The notes under the pieces: model-generated
What the model was told of the DNA's origin: nothing
What the model saw: the letters and a program-made list of their open reading frames with translations, nothing else
The model's database searches: none
DNA from: Thiomicrorhabdus cannonii
GTDB taxonomy: Bacteria > Pseudomonadota > Gammaproteobacteria > Thiomicrospirales > Thiomicrospiraceae
Length of the DNA stretch: 64,000 bases
Reading direction: 5' to 3'
Assembly (NCBI RefSeq): GCF_013391695.1
Contig: NZ_JACBGH010000006.1
Coordinates: 62,001 to 126,000 of the forward strand
Part shown: positions 38,089 through 46,275 of the stretch, piece by piece
Layout of the letters: every line of letters starts with the position of its first letter
How positions within the stretch are numbered: position 1 is the first letter of the stretch
Program-made: the position numbers and the translations under genes

Positions 38089-40290
38089 TTAGAACTTCAT
38101 ATTGAAGCCAAGATAGACGCTGCGTCCGGCACCGGGTACCGCCATCAATGGAATACCATTGATAGACATCGTATTGCCTTCGCCCGTGTAGGCGCCGCCG
38201 GTTGGCAGGTCATAGGCGTGGTTGAACAGGTTGTCCACACCCAAATCGATGCGCAGTTTATTCCAGCTATAGCTGGTTCTGACATTCACCAGTGAATAGG
38301 CTGGGGTTTTCACTTCGTTGCGCACCTCTGACACCTCGTCCTTCTCTTTGACCAGGATCAGTTCCACGGCGTTGCTCCAACGGTTGATGGCCTGCATCAA
38401 CGTGATGGTCGCATTCAGCGGCATAACGTTATACAGGTTGTCGTCGGTTTCCAGGTTGGTGCCACGCGCGTAGTTGACTTTAGCCTTCATGCTCCAGTCG
38501 CCGTAGTTGTTTTCTGCCAATTTGCGGTTCGCAGCTATGTCCACACCGTAAATACGAGCGGATTGGTTGGCATATCTCAATACTTTGAAATCGTCATTAA
38601 AATCCCTTTCAACAACCGCATCAATGTAATCTTCAATATGCGTGAAGTAAGGCATGACCTGCAAGCCCCAATCTTTTTGGTTGGCGGCGTGCCAGTCAAA
38701 ATTGGCGCTGACCGTATAGGCGGTTTCCGGGTTGAGGTTGATGTCACCCACATAGCCGTTACCGTCGCCGACAACGTTATTCATGATCGCCGCCATTGGC
38801 CAGGTTGACCAGGTGTAGCGCTCATAAAGATCGGGTGAGCGCACCTGGCGTGCCAGACCCATTTCAATATCGAAGGTATCGCTGTCTTTATAGTTTGCCA
38901 AGGCGGTCAGGTTTAAATTGTGATCGGTTTTAGCATGTTTGGCATTATTAAACGCGACTGCATCGGTCGTTTGATTTCCTGCTCCACCAGAACCGCTGGT
39001 TGGGAAATAATCCAAGTTGTACCCATGCACATCATCTGCATCCATATTGACCATTTCATAGCGTGCGCCCAGGCGCGTTTTCCACTGTGGATTCAACTCT
39101 TTTTCCCATTCTGCAAACAATGCATAACGGTCACGCGTGCCGTTATTGATGTTCCAGAAGGTATTGGGTTGCATCATGTGAGGTAGCGGAGCTGGGCTGG
39201 CTACCCAGTAATCATCCAGTTTAAAAAGTTGAATTTCCGTGCCGACAGTCAATTCGCTGGAAGCGCTAAGCGGAATCAGCGCAGAGGCTTTTAGACCTTT
39301 GGTTTCGCTTTCGGTGTCCATCGGCATTTGTTTGGATGTTTTATAATCCATAAACGCCATTTCATGGTCAACCTGCTCGGCGTAGGCTTGAATGTTGAAC
39401 TTACCCCAATTCATCGACTTGTCGAAAGACAGGTTCAACTTGTTGCTGTCGTTGTCCGTCATGTCCATGCGCTGATTAGGATATTGCTCATAAGGCGCCG
39501 ACTGTTTGCTGAAGGTCGCTTGAAACAGACTGTCGTCGCCTTTGTAGGCAATCCCCAGACTATGATTGATGGATTCATAGGCGGTGCCGGCGATTTCATC
39601 TTTGTCTGTGGTAGTGCCTTCTGTGCCTGAGGTGAAATAGGTTCCGGAAGAAGCGTTAGTTGTGGTGGTAAAGGTTTTGAAATCGCTTGCCGCATCCATA
39701 TTTTCAGACTGAGCCATATTGCCTTTGTAGGTCAGACTGATCTTATCGTTAGCGGTGGTCACCTCCACATTGCCGCCTTTGGCGTTGCCGTTGCTGCGGT
39801 AGTAGGCTCCGATCTCCCCTTGGGTCACCTGTTCCGCAGTGGGCGCAAAGAAGGGTTTATCGGATTTCACCAGAATGCTGCCGCCAATGCTGTCGCCGCC
39901 GACACTGACCGGCGTGATGCTCGGATAGACCTCAATGGAATCGACTTGGGAAGGCGACACGTATGAAAGTGGTGTGTTCATGTGGTTCGGACAAGAGGAG
40001 AGCAGGGGCATGCCATTGAGCTGCACGTCCAGACGAACGTCTGCCAGACCGCGAATCACCGGGAATCCGGAAATGCTGCCCGCCTGATTGACCGACACGC
40101 TTGGCGATTCGGTCAGAATCTCGACCACATCGCTGGTGGCACTGACGTTGGATTGAACGGTTTCCTTAGAAAGACGTTGCTGGTTAATCTCATCCGGCGT
40201 GCCGATAACTTCGACCGGCGGAAGTGGTTGCGCATAAATCACTGGCGACATCATGGCTGTGATTAATGAGGCTAAGAGTTTCTTTTTCAT
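38089..40290 (-). CDS. TonB-dependent copper receptor (OprC/NosA type)
   Basis: A 733-residue outer-membrane transporter with a signal peptide (to about residue 20), a plug domain (VIRGLADVRLDVQLNGMPL) and a 22-strand barrel ending in GRSVYLGFNMKF with terminal Phe. The plug carries CPNHM (Cys100, Met104), the CxxxM part of the copper site of Pseudomonas OprC, and an HEM motif at His309-Met311 fits its HxM partner. Copper import is therefore likely. The gene has its own promoter region with a RoxR-like palindrome at 40368-40384, about 80 bases upstream. It converges with the copper chaperone gene. Confidence 0.9.
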   Translation of the reverse strand: MKKKLLASLITAMMSPVIYAQPLPPVEVIGTPDEINQQRLSKETVQSNVSATSDVVEILTESPSVSVNQAGSISGFPVIRGLADVRLDVQLNGMPLLSSCPNHMNTPLSYVSPSQVDSIEVYPSITPVSVGGDSIGGSILVKSDKPFFAPTAEQVTQGEIGAYYRSNGNAKGGNVEVTTANDKISLTYKGNMAQSENMDAASDFKTFTTTTNASSGTYFTSGTEGTTTDKDEIAGTAYESINHSLGIAYKGDDSLFQATFSKQSAPYEQYPNQRMDMTDNDSNKLNLSFDKSMNWGKFNIQAYAEQVDHEMAFMDYKTSKQMPMDTESETKGLKASALIPLSASSELTVGTEIQLFKLDDYWVASPAPLPHMMQPNTFWNINNGTRDRYALFAEWEKELNPQWKTRLGARYEMVNMDADDVHGYNLDYFPTSGSGGAGNQTTDAVAFNNAKHAKTDHNLNLTALANYKDSDTFDIEMGLARQVRSPDLYERYTWSTWPMAAIMNNVVGDGNGYVGDINLNPETAYTVSANFDWHAANQKDWGLQVMPYFTHIEDYIDAVVERDFNDDFKVLRYANQSARIYGVDIAANRKLAENNYGDWSMKAKVNYARGTNLETDDNLYNVMPLNATITLMQAINRWSNAVELILVKEKDEVSEVRNEVKTPAYSLVNVRTSYSWNKLRIDLGVDNLFNHAYDLPTGGAYTGEGNTMSINGIPLMAVPGAGRSVYLGFNMKF

Positions 40291-40367
40291 GGGATAACAC
40301 GCTTAGATTATTAATGTGGTTTAAATTTTAAAAGCGCGATTATTGACCAATGTCCTTGAAAAAAACA

Positions 40368-40384
40368 TGTGACAAATTGTCGCA
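40368..40384. promoter_or_regulatory. RoxR/RegA-like palindrome upstream of the copper receptor
   Basis: TGTGACAAATTGTCGCA: half-sites GTGACA and TGTCGC around AAT, nearly identical to the site at 43820. It is about 80 bases upstream of the receptor start. Confidence 0.6.
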
Positions 40385-40458
40385 CTAACAAAATTTATAT
40401 TGATATTAGAAAAACTTTGTGACTGCGTTGATCATTTGCCTAAATTCTGTTTAACGGC

Positions 40459-40548
40459 TTAGAACTCGATCCACAGAGGCAGGTTTCCGAAGGTGATCAA
40501 TAAACTCCACGCCGTCAGCAGGAAGAGGAGTGTTTGAATTCTTGCCAC
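40459..40548 (-). CDS. 29-residue single-TM peptide, possible small oxidase subunit
   Basis: A very short frame reading MARIQTLLFLLTAWSLLITF then GNLPLWIEF and a stop. It starts with GTG at 40548, preceded by AAGGA at a 6-7 base distance. It has one hydrophobic helix (about 5-20) after a short basic start and an aromatic, acidic end. It is the last gene in the direction of the bd-type oxidase operon, 112 bases after the cytochrome c. Small single-TM peptides (CydX, CydS, CydY) are known subunits of cytochrome bd enzymes, so that role is proposed by analogy. No homologue was recognised. Confidence 0.5.
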   Translation of the reverse strand: MARIQTLLFLLTAWSLLITFGNLPLWIEF

Positions 40549-40660
40549 GATATATCCTTGAGGTTTATGACAAAAAACGAGAGGCAAGCACTTGGATCAC
40601 AGCGCTTGCATAAAGCGCATTCGGAACTGCATAAAAGGCCGTTCCGAATGTTTCAGACGG

Positions 40661-40966
40661 TTATTTTATGCTGGCAAAATAAGCGCTGATATTGGCGATG
40701 TCGGCATCGCTCAATACCTTGGCCATGGGGGCCATCATCATGTCGGTGCGGCTGCCGTTTTTATAGCCTTTAAGCGCAAGTTCGAGATATTGTGCGCTCT
40801 GTCCGGAGAGGTTGGGATACTGTGGGAGGGGGGCCTGTCCATTTTGCCCATGACAGGCAAAACAGAGTTTGGCTTTTTCTTTGCCTTGTTGGATGTCGGC
40901 GGCGGCAGTTAGGCCGGTTTGAAACAGCAGGGTGCCAAGCACGGCGGTATAGATGACCTTTTTCAT
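40661..40966 (-). CDS. Small periplasmic class I cytochrome c
   Basis: A 101-residue protein with a Sec signal (cleavage near TAAA|DIQ), one heme-binding CFACH (35-39), the YPNLSGQSAQYLELALKGYKNG segment typical of c5/c553-like cytochromes, and a Met-rich region (TDMMMAPMAKVLSD) that supplies the axial Met. It follows the two CydA-like genes in the same direction and could donate electrons to the heme c domain of the oxidase. Confidence 0.92.
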   Translation of the reverse strand: MKKVIYTAVLGTLLFQTGLTAAADIQQGKEKAKLCFACHGQNGQAPLPQYPNLSGQSAQYLELALKGYKNGSRTDMMMAPMAKVLSDADIANISAYFASIK

Positions 40967-41045
40967 GTGATATTCCTTGTATTGGGGGTGTGGTCCACTT
41001 CGACAGTCATCGAAGCGGCAACCGTGTTAAAGAAAATGGATTGCA

Positions 41046-42281
41046 TTAAAGTGCGTTTTTGAGCCAGACCCAGATGCCCACCAGAAAGAAGATTGCAATC
41101 CAGACGATCATCACGCCCACGGCGGAATCGGCCAGTTTTGCAACCGGTTTGGAGGCTTGGTACACCCCTTGGGTGCGGCCGGCTTTATAAATGGCGGTTA
41201 GGAAAAATCCGCCGACCAATCCGCCTACTCCGACAAAGGTTAGGAAGAATAGTGCGGTACTGGGCAGGTCTTCCATGACTTTGTAATCCAGAATGTCGTA
41301 ACCGTACGGCAGCATGTATTGAATGCGGATCAATTCACGGAATATGGCTACTAGTAGTGCCATGATGGCGGCGTAAAACAGCGGTTTGTAACTGGTTTGG
41401 TGATGTTGGTCTGCCTGTTTGATCAATAGCAGTGCAAATGCAGCCAAGAACACCATAATGATCCAGCTCATCGGATTGGCAAACCCATGCAGGTGTTCCG
41501 GCAGGCTCAACAGCCACCAAACAAAGGTAACCAGTTGCAGCACTAAGCCGACGATGGCAATTTTGGAACCGAGCAGATTAACAAAGTTGCGGTAGTCAGC
41601 GGCGTAATCTTCACGCACCTTGTAGTAGTGAGCGTAGGCTTTGAGGAAGACGCCAATGACCGTGATGCTCATGGCCATAAAGAACAGGAAACGACCCGCT
41701 TGCCAGGCGTGAATGGTTGAACCGGACATATCGACTTGTCCATCTGGGGCATACCATTCCATCCACTGTTCTGGTAGCAGTGCCTGATACGAAAGGGCAT
41801 GCATGATAAAACCGTCCAGAACAAACATCGCCAAACCAACAATTCCCCACACGATGATGGCGGGTTTTGCGCCCTGATGATTCTTGAAATAAAAAATAAA
41901 CCAACTTGAATAGCCTAGAATCAGCGTAAAAATAAAGCCAATCGCCCATGAGGCCGAGAGGATATTGGACGCGTACCACTGGGGATCATAGATGACCTGC
42001 GTAAATAGCAGCGGAGCCACTCCCAATACGATGAGCATGCTCACGCTGACTTTGGCTGCTTTGGTCATGCCGATGGACAGCCGTTCCCACTGCGGCTCTT
42101 GTCGGCGGGTAAAACCATAGAGCGAGAGAGTGGCGCTGCCCAGGGCAATATTCACAAAAAGAATATGAAACACCCAGGTGAGTACCATTAGAACTTGAAA
42201 TACTGCCGGATGGGAGGGAATCCCGGCAGGATCACGCAGCACCTGCAAGGTAGCGGCAATGTTGTGTGGATTTAACTCCAT
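41046..42281 (-). CDS. Second CydA-like subunit (CydA'-type) of a cytochrome bd-superfamily oxidase
   Basis: A 411-residue protein with about nine TM helices. Its first helix, VFHILFVNIALGSATLSLYGF with His39, aligns with the E. coli CydA helix holding the heme b595 ligand His19 (YHFLFVPLTLGLAFL). It lacks the quinol-binding Q-loop and heme c. It starts 1 base after the larger subunit gene stops. Surveys of the bd superfamily describe families made from two CydA-like subunits (CydA and CydA') rather than CydA and CydB; this pair fits that layout. It might have been annotated as a generic cytochrome or membrane protein. Confidence 0.75.
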   Translation of the reverse strand: MELNPHNIAATLQVLRDPAGIPSHPAVFQVLMVLTWVFHILFVNIALGSATLSLYGFTRRQEPQWERLSIGMTKAAKVSVSMLIVLGVAPLLFTQVIYDPQWYASNILSASWAIGFIFTLILGYSSWFIFYFKNHQGAKPAIIVWGIVGLAMFVLDGFIMHALSYQALLPEQWMEWYAPDGQVDMSGSTIHAWQAGRFLFFMAMSITVIGVFLKAYAHYYKVREDYAADYRNFVNLLGSKIAIVGLVLQLVTFVWWLLSLPEHLHGFANPMSWIIMVFLAAFALLLIKQADQHHQTSYKPLFYAAIMALLVAIFRELIRIQYMLPYGYDILDYKVMEDLPSTALFFLTFVGVGGLVGGFFLTAIYKAGRTQGVYQASKPVAKLADSAVGVMIVWIAIFFLVGIWVWLKNAL

Positions 42282-42282
42282 A

Positions 42283-43686
42283 TTAGTCTCCTTTCATGAC
42301 CAAAGTATTGGACGCGTGGGTTTGTGTTTGCGATAACGTCATGGTGTGTTTTGAGAGTGAAGCCAAGTATTCGGCCACGAGCTGCCGTTCCATTTCCGGT
42401 AAGGGAATACGCGGCATATAAGGTATGAGTCCGTGGTAAAGCGCACCGCCCAGATAGGCCTTGATTTGTTCTACGTCCGTTGAACCCTGCAGTTTTTTAA
42501 CCATCGGGCGGAGTCCGCTAGCTTCCATGCTATGACAATTGGCGCACATGACTTTGGCTACGAATTCACCGGCTTGAAGACGGTTGGTCGCGGTGATGGT
42601 GCGCAGTGTTTCCGGCACAAACGGATGAGTAGCCAACACGCCTTTTTCTGCGATCAGCGGCAGATTGGATTCAATCTGTTTGCCCGGTACATCACGAGAG
42701 ATTGTTTGGTTGGAGTAGATATATTGTCCGGCAACATAGGGTTTACGGATGGATTCACGCGAGCGTTCTTCCGGCCACAGACCGGCAATCGCAATCACAG
42801 CCGTCATGGCAACGGCAAAGCCTTGTTTAAGCTGCAAAGGTTTCCAGGCAGACCAGGCGAAATAGATAATCGTAGCGGCGAGTACCGCAAACAGGGTGGG
42901 CGCGATATAGCCCGGAAGCTGCGTCTGCATAATGATTTTGGCGTTTTCCGGTAACGTCTGGACATACCACATCCACATAATCATGCCTAGAAAAACCCCT
43001 GCAAGCCCCATTTTTGCAAGAAAACGGGTGATGTCGGTACGTACCGTTTCATTTTTCATGGTTGCAGCCAAAATGCCGCCGACTGCGCCGGCAATCGCAA
43101 ACATAAAGGCGGTTCTTAATCCCAAATGAGCAAAGAAGTTGAGGTTGAAGAATGCATCCAGCGTTGAACCGGTTTGATACCAGTTTTCGTTACCTAGCCA
43201 CATCATGAATGACAAAATGCCGACAATCAGCAGCATCGTTGCCCAAGACGCGAGGGCGAAGACCCATGTCAGCTTAAGGTGTGTTCTGGGATCGATTTTG
43301 CCTATCAGATACACCAGCGCATAGACCCCGATGACCTCCACGGTAAAGTACACCCATTCCGCAGCCCACACCCAGACAAAGTTGTGAATGAGTCCGCCTA
43401 CGCCCTTAGGCGATGCCACGGTGATGGCATACCAGATGCCGGGCCCAGTGATTGAGCCGATGATGTAGGAAAAGACCAGCAAAAATACGCCATATTTTTT
43501 GATGTATTCCATGAGTTCAGGTTTATTCTCGCGCACGGCTTTGGTTTCCAGCAGGGCAAACAGCCAGGAAGCCCCAACGGAGGTGTGAGAGGCCAGAACA
43601 TGGATAGTTCCGATAATGCCCATGACCCAGGCAGAGCCGATGGTCGGCACATACCAACTGGGATAGAGCCCAAGGATTTCTTGCAT
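42283..43686 (-). CDS. CydA-like oxidase subunit with C-terminal heme c domain
   Basis: A 467-residue subunit. TM1 has IHVLASHTSVGASWLFALLET with His29 at the heme-ligand position of CydA. Further helices include EWVYFTVEV with two Glu residues and FFAHLGLRTAFM with a conserved His. The N-terminal membrane part spans about nine helices. A periplasmic C-terminal domain (about 340-460) carries CANCH, the covalent heme c site, and a Met-rich end. This matches the OR-C type bd family, which takes electrons from cytochrome c rather than quinol. ATG 43686 is chosen for its TAGGAGA site; the frame extends to 43728. Two RoxR-like palindromes are upstream. Confidence 0.82.
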   Translation of the reverse strand: MQEILGLYPSWYVPTIGSAWVMGIIGTIHVLASHTSVGASWLFALLETKAVRENKPELMEYIKKYGVFLLVFSYIIGSITGPGIWYAITVASPKGVGGLIHNFVWVWAAEWVYFTVEVIGVYALVYLIGKIDPRTHLKLTWVFALASWATMLLIVGILSFMMWLGNENWYQTGSTLDAFFNLNFFAHLGLRTAFMFAIAGAVGGILAATMKNETVRTDITRFLAKMGLAGVFLGMIMWMWYVQTLPENAKIIMQTQLPGYIAPTLFAVLAATIIYFAWSAWKPLQLKQGFAVAMTAVIAIAGLWPEERSRESIRKPYVAGQYIYSNQTISRDVPGKQIESNLPLIAEKGVLATHPFVPETLRTITATNRLQAGEFVAKVMCANCHSMEASGLRPMVKKLQGSTDVEQIKAYLGGALYHGLIPYMPRIPLPEMERQLVAEYLASLSKHTMTLSQTQTHASNTLVMKGD

Positions 43687-43819
43687 TTTCGTTCTCCTAA
43701 ATTTTGTGCTTAAAAGCTCCATAAGCATTTACTTATGTTGCATAACTGATTTTTATAACACGTTGTTTTATATGTATTTTTTCGAAAAACAGCATAAGGA
43801 GGAGAATGATGCATCACAA

Positions 43820-43836
43820 TGCGGCAAATTGTCGCA
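43820..43836. promoter_or_regulatory. RoxR/RegA-like palindrome upstream of the oxidase operon, site 1
   Basis: TGCGGCAAATTGTCGCA with half-sites GCGGCA and TGTCGC separated by three bases, 134 bases upstream of the start codon. GCGGC and GTCGC are the hallmark half-sites of RegA/PrrA/RoxR-type regulators. Confidence 0.65.
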
Positions 43837-44013
43837 TGCGGGTATCAGCGGCATTCAGGTGTGCATGAAATAGATTGGATGTATAAAAACTGGGTGGGAT
43901 AAAAGCCTTAAATGAATTTGTAAGTGATTGAAAATAAAAAACTTTTTAAGAGATGTGGGGGCGGTGAGTAAAAGCGAACAAGCTGCGTTGATGATTGGGT
44001 AGTTTGATGATGC

Positions 44014-44028
44014 GCGACAATATGTCGC
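44014..44028. promoter_or_regulatory. RoxR/RegA-like palindrome, site 2
   Basis: GCGACAATATGTCGC, same half-sites and three-base spacing as site 1, about 330 bases upstream of the oxidase start and just after zur. Confidence 0.6.
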
Positions 44029-44132
44029 AGTTTTGCTTATGCGATAAGTGCATGGAATGAAGCGATTTATCGTTGATAGGCTGGCTTAAAAGCCGTGATC
44101 GAATATCAAGAGAGTCTAAAACACTTATTGCG

Positions 44133-44594
44133 TCAAGCCGGGTTTTGACATTGACCGCAAACGCCGTGAATTTCAATCGCCGAGGCGTTGGGGGTGAAGT
44201 GGTAAATGGCCGCTTCCGCCAGAAGTTTTTGCCAGACGGCTTGTTCCATTTCTACTTCCTGCAAGCCGCCGCAGCGGTCGCACAGCAAAAACTGGGTAAA
44301 ACCGTGATGGGTGTGCTCGCGGCCGAGATGGTCGCACACCACATACTGGCGGGTAGAGGCGAGGCGATGCACCGCGTCGATCTCCTCCAAAAAGTTGAGC
44401 GCGCGGTAGACCGTCATGGGTTGGGCTTTGGGATTGTAACGGCTTTGATAGGCTTGCAGAATTTCGTAGGCGCTTTGCGGTTGCGGGTGTTGCAGCATCA
44501 GTTGCAACACCTGCTGACGGATCGGCGTGAGTTTTTTACCCGCTTGCCGGCATTGCTCTTCAAGTTGGGCCATTTGTCTGCTGTGCGTATCCAT
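44133..44594 (-). CDS. zur: Fur-family zinc repressor Zur
   Basis: A 153-residue Fur-family protein. The winged HTH has LTPIRQQVLQLML and PMTVYRALNFLEE. Zinc-site residues are a THHGF segment with His94-His97 and two CxxC pairs (C105/C108, C146/C149), which build the structural zinc site in this family. It is 35 bases downstream of the zinc GTPase in the same direction, and the GTPase promoter holds a Zur box. Zur rather than Fur is inferred from this context and the C-terminal CGQC. Confidence 0.88.
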   Translation of the reverse strand: MDTHSRQMAQLEEQCRQAGKKLTPIRQQVLQLMLQHPQPQSAYEILQAYQSRYNPKAQPMTVYRALNFLEEIDAVHRLASTRQYVVCDHLGREHTHHGFTQFLLCDRCGGLQEVEMEQAVWQKLLAEAAIYHFTPNASAIEIHGVCGQCQNPA

Positions 44595-44629
44595 CCGTGT
44601 TCGTCCCTGGGTTGTGAAAACTCGCGTTG

Positions 44630-45817
44630 TTAATCCTCGCGGAAAGGGTCTTCGAGTTGATACCAGTATTCTACGCCAGCAAGCAGTTCGCCGTCATTCA
44701 AAAGACAGGCATCGAGCTGGCGGCGAATCTGTTCCGCATCCAATCCCTGACCGATAAATACCAGTTCCTGGCGCATATCGCCGAAAGGTTCCTGCCATTT
44801 GCCGCGGATAAAGGCGCGCGCTTCCGGATCTTGCGGCCATTGCGATTCGGGCACCGCTTTCCAGAACATACCGGCCCAGCCGTGATGGGCGATGCCGCCG
44901 GCTTGATGCCATACGCCCGCCATTTGCGGTTGGCTAGCCAGCCAGAAGTAGCCCTTGGAGCGCAGTAACTTGCCTTGCGGCCAATCCTGATGAAGAAAGT
45001 TCCAGAATTTCTTGGGATGGAAGGGTTTGCGCGCCTTATAGCTAAAGCTGCCGATGCCGTATTCTTCGGTTTCCGGTACGTGCTCGCCGCGCATCTCCTT
45101 GAGCCAGCCGGGCGCTTGTTGCGCCTTTTCAAAATTGAACAGGCCGGTATTGAGCACAAGCTTTAAATCGATTTCACCGTTGTCCGTCGCATAGACTTTG
45201 GCATCGGGATTGAGTGTTTTGAGCACTTCATAAAGATGCTGGCGTTGATCGTCGCGCATCAAGTCGGTTTTGCTGATGAGCAGCACATTGGCAAATTCGA
45301 TTTGGTCGATGAGCAGGTCGGCCACATTGCGCTCGTCCTCTTCTCCCAGACTCTCGCCGGCTTCTTTTAAGGAAATGGCCTCATGGTAATCGCGCAGGAA
45401 GTTGACGCCGTCGACCACGGTGACCAGCGTGTCGAGACGGGCGACATCGGATAACGAGCGGCCGCTTTCGTCGGCAAAGGTAAAGGTTTCGGCCACCGGC
45501 AGCGGTTCGGAAATGCCGGTGGATTCAATCAGCAAGTAGTCGTAACGACCGCTCTCCGCCAGGGCGGAAATTTCAATCAGCAGGTCTTCGCGCAGCGTGC
45601 AGCAGATGCAACCGTTGGACATTTCGACCATCTTCTCTTCGGCGCGGTTCAGTTGCACATCGTTTTGCAAAAGCGCGGAATCGATATTGATTTCACTCAT
45701 ATCGTTGACGATCACGGCGACTTTCATGCCCTGACGGTTTTGCAGAATGTGATTGAGAACGGTGGTTTTGCCGGCACCTAAAAAGCCCGATAAAACCGTG
45801 ACTGGCAGGGTTTGCAT
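44630..45817 (-). CDS. COG0523 zinc GTPase (ZigA/ZNG1-like)
   Basis: A 395-residue CobW-family G3E GTPase with GFLGAGKTT (11-19), the metal motif GCICC (70-73 C-I-C-C), [14 protein letters not shown] and a C-terminal CobW domain. COG0523 proteins under Zur control deliver zinc to apo-enzymes during zinc limitation. The gene is preceded by a near-perfect Zur box (45845-45863) and followed by zur. One near copy of the dispersed element (45133-45148) encodes LFNF on the minus strand. Confidence 0.9.
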   Translation of the reverse strand: MQTLPVTVLSGFLGAGKTTVLNHILQNRQGMKVAVIVNDMSEINIDSALLQNDVQLNRAEEKMVEMSNGCICCTLREDLLIEISALAESGRYDYLLIESTGISEPLPVAETFTFADESGRSLSDVARLDTLVTVVDGVNFLRDYHEAISLKEAGESLGEEDERNVADLLIDQIEFANVLLISKTDLMRDDQRQHLYEVLKTLNPDAKVYATDNGEIDLKLVLNTGLFNFEKAQQAPGWLKEMRGEHVPETEEYGIGSFSYKARKPFHPKKFWNFLHQDWPQGKLLRSKGYFWLASQPQMAGVWHQAGGIAHHGWAGMFWKAVPESQWPQDPEARAFIRGKWQEPFGDMRQELVFIGQGLDAEQIRRQLDACLLNDGELLAGVEYWYQLEDPFRED

Positions 45818-45844
45818 GGTGAATAATCCTTGATTCCCGGAAAA

Positions 45845-45863
45845 AATGTTATGTTATAACATT
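45845..45863. promoter_or_regulatory. Zur box
   Basis: AATGTTATGTTATAACATT: perfect inverted AATGTTAT halves with a 3-base centre, matching the proteobacterial Zur consensus. It is 28 bases upstream of the GTPase ATG. Confidence 0.85.
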
Positions 45864-46056
45864 ATTTTGCAGGGGAGAAGTCGGGACGACGATTTTCATG
45901 CATTTATCCCAAGAAACGTGGCGGCTATTGGGTTTTATCCTCCGGTACCTAAATCATGCCGCCGTCTTTCAAGCGGTGAGTCGGCGTTTTTCATCACGGC
46001 GGCCTTTTCCGCTTTCGCGCAACCCGCATTGCCAATGCGCCGGTAGACTAAACAAT

Positions 46057-46071
46057 GCGGCAAATCGCCGC
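46057..46071. promoter_or_regulatory. Degenerate RoxR-like palindrome
   Basis: GCGGCAAATCGCCGC; the left half and AAT spacer equal the site at 43820, with two changes in the right half. It lies about 205 bases upstream of the diguanylate cyclase start. Confidence 0.35.
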
Positions 46072-46275
46072 GCCCGGCCGTGTTTGAAAGCCTGATGAGC
46101 GGACGCTGATATCAGGCGATAAGCCAAGCTTTGTCATTGAAATCATTTGCTATTTTCGAGTAACCGAGTAGCATGATAGGAAATAGAAAAGCAGACTTTT
46201 CGCTATTGGGGGGGACATAATCGACCGTGTTTATGTGTTGTAAGCCAGAGCGTTGGGTCGTTGCGGAGTATGAGG

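Larger units (their letters stand above)
43687..44132. other. 446-bp upstream region of the oxidase operon
   Basis: No gene is seen. It holds two palindromes, TGCGGCAAATTGTCGCA (43820-43836) and GCGACAATATGTCGC (44014-44028), and AT-rich sequence that probably contains the promoter. Nothing else clear. Confidence 0.6.
45818..46275. other. 458-bp intergenic region between the zinc GTPase and diguanylate cyclase
   Basis: No convincing gene. It holds the Zur box (45845-45863), a degenerate RoxR-like site (46057-46071) and a small palindrome CTGATATCAG (46106-46115). Two short frames on the plus strand have no ribosome site and unrelated composition. Confidence 0.6.

Noticed and set aside
40368-40384. 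CRP/FNR binding site reading of the TGTGACA...TGTCGCA palindrome
   Set aside because: Half-site spacing is 17 bp overall with a CGAC core, not the TGTGA-N6-TCACA or TTGAT-N4-ATCAA patterns.
45898-46095. Short plus-strand frames between the zinc GTPase and the cyclase
   Set aside because: No ribosome site, Arg/Pro-rich composition and overlap with the regulatory region; no support for a gene.
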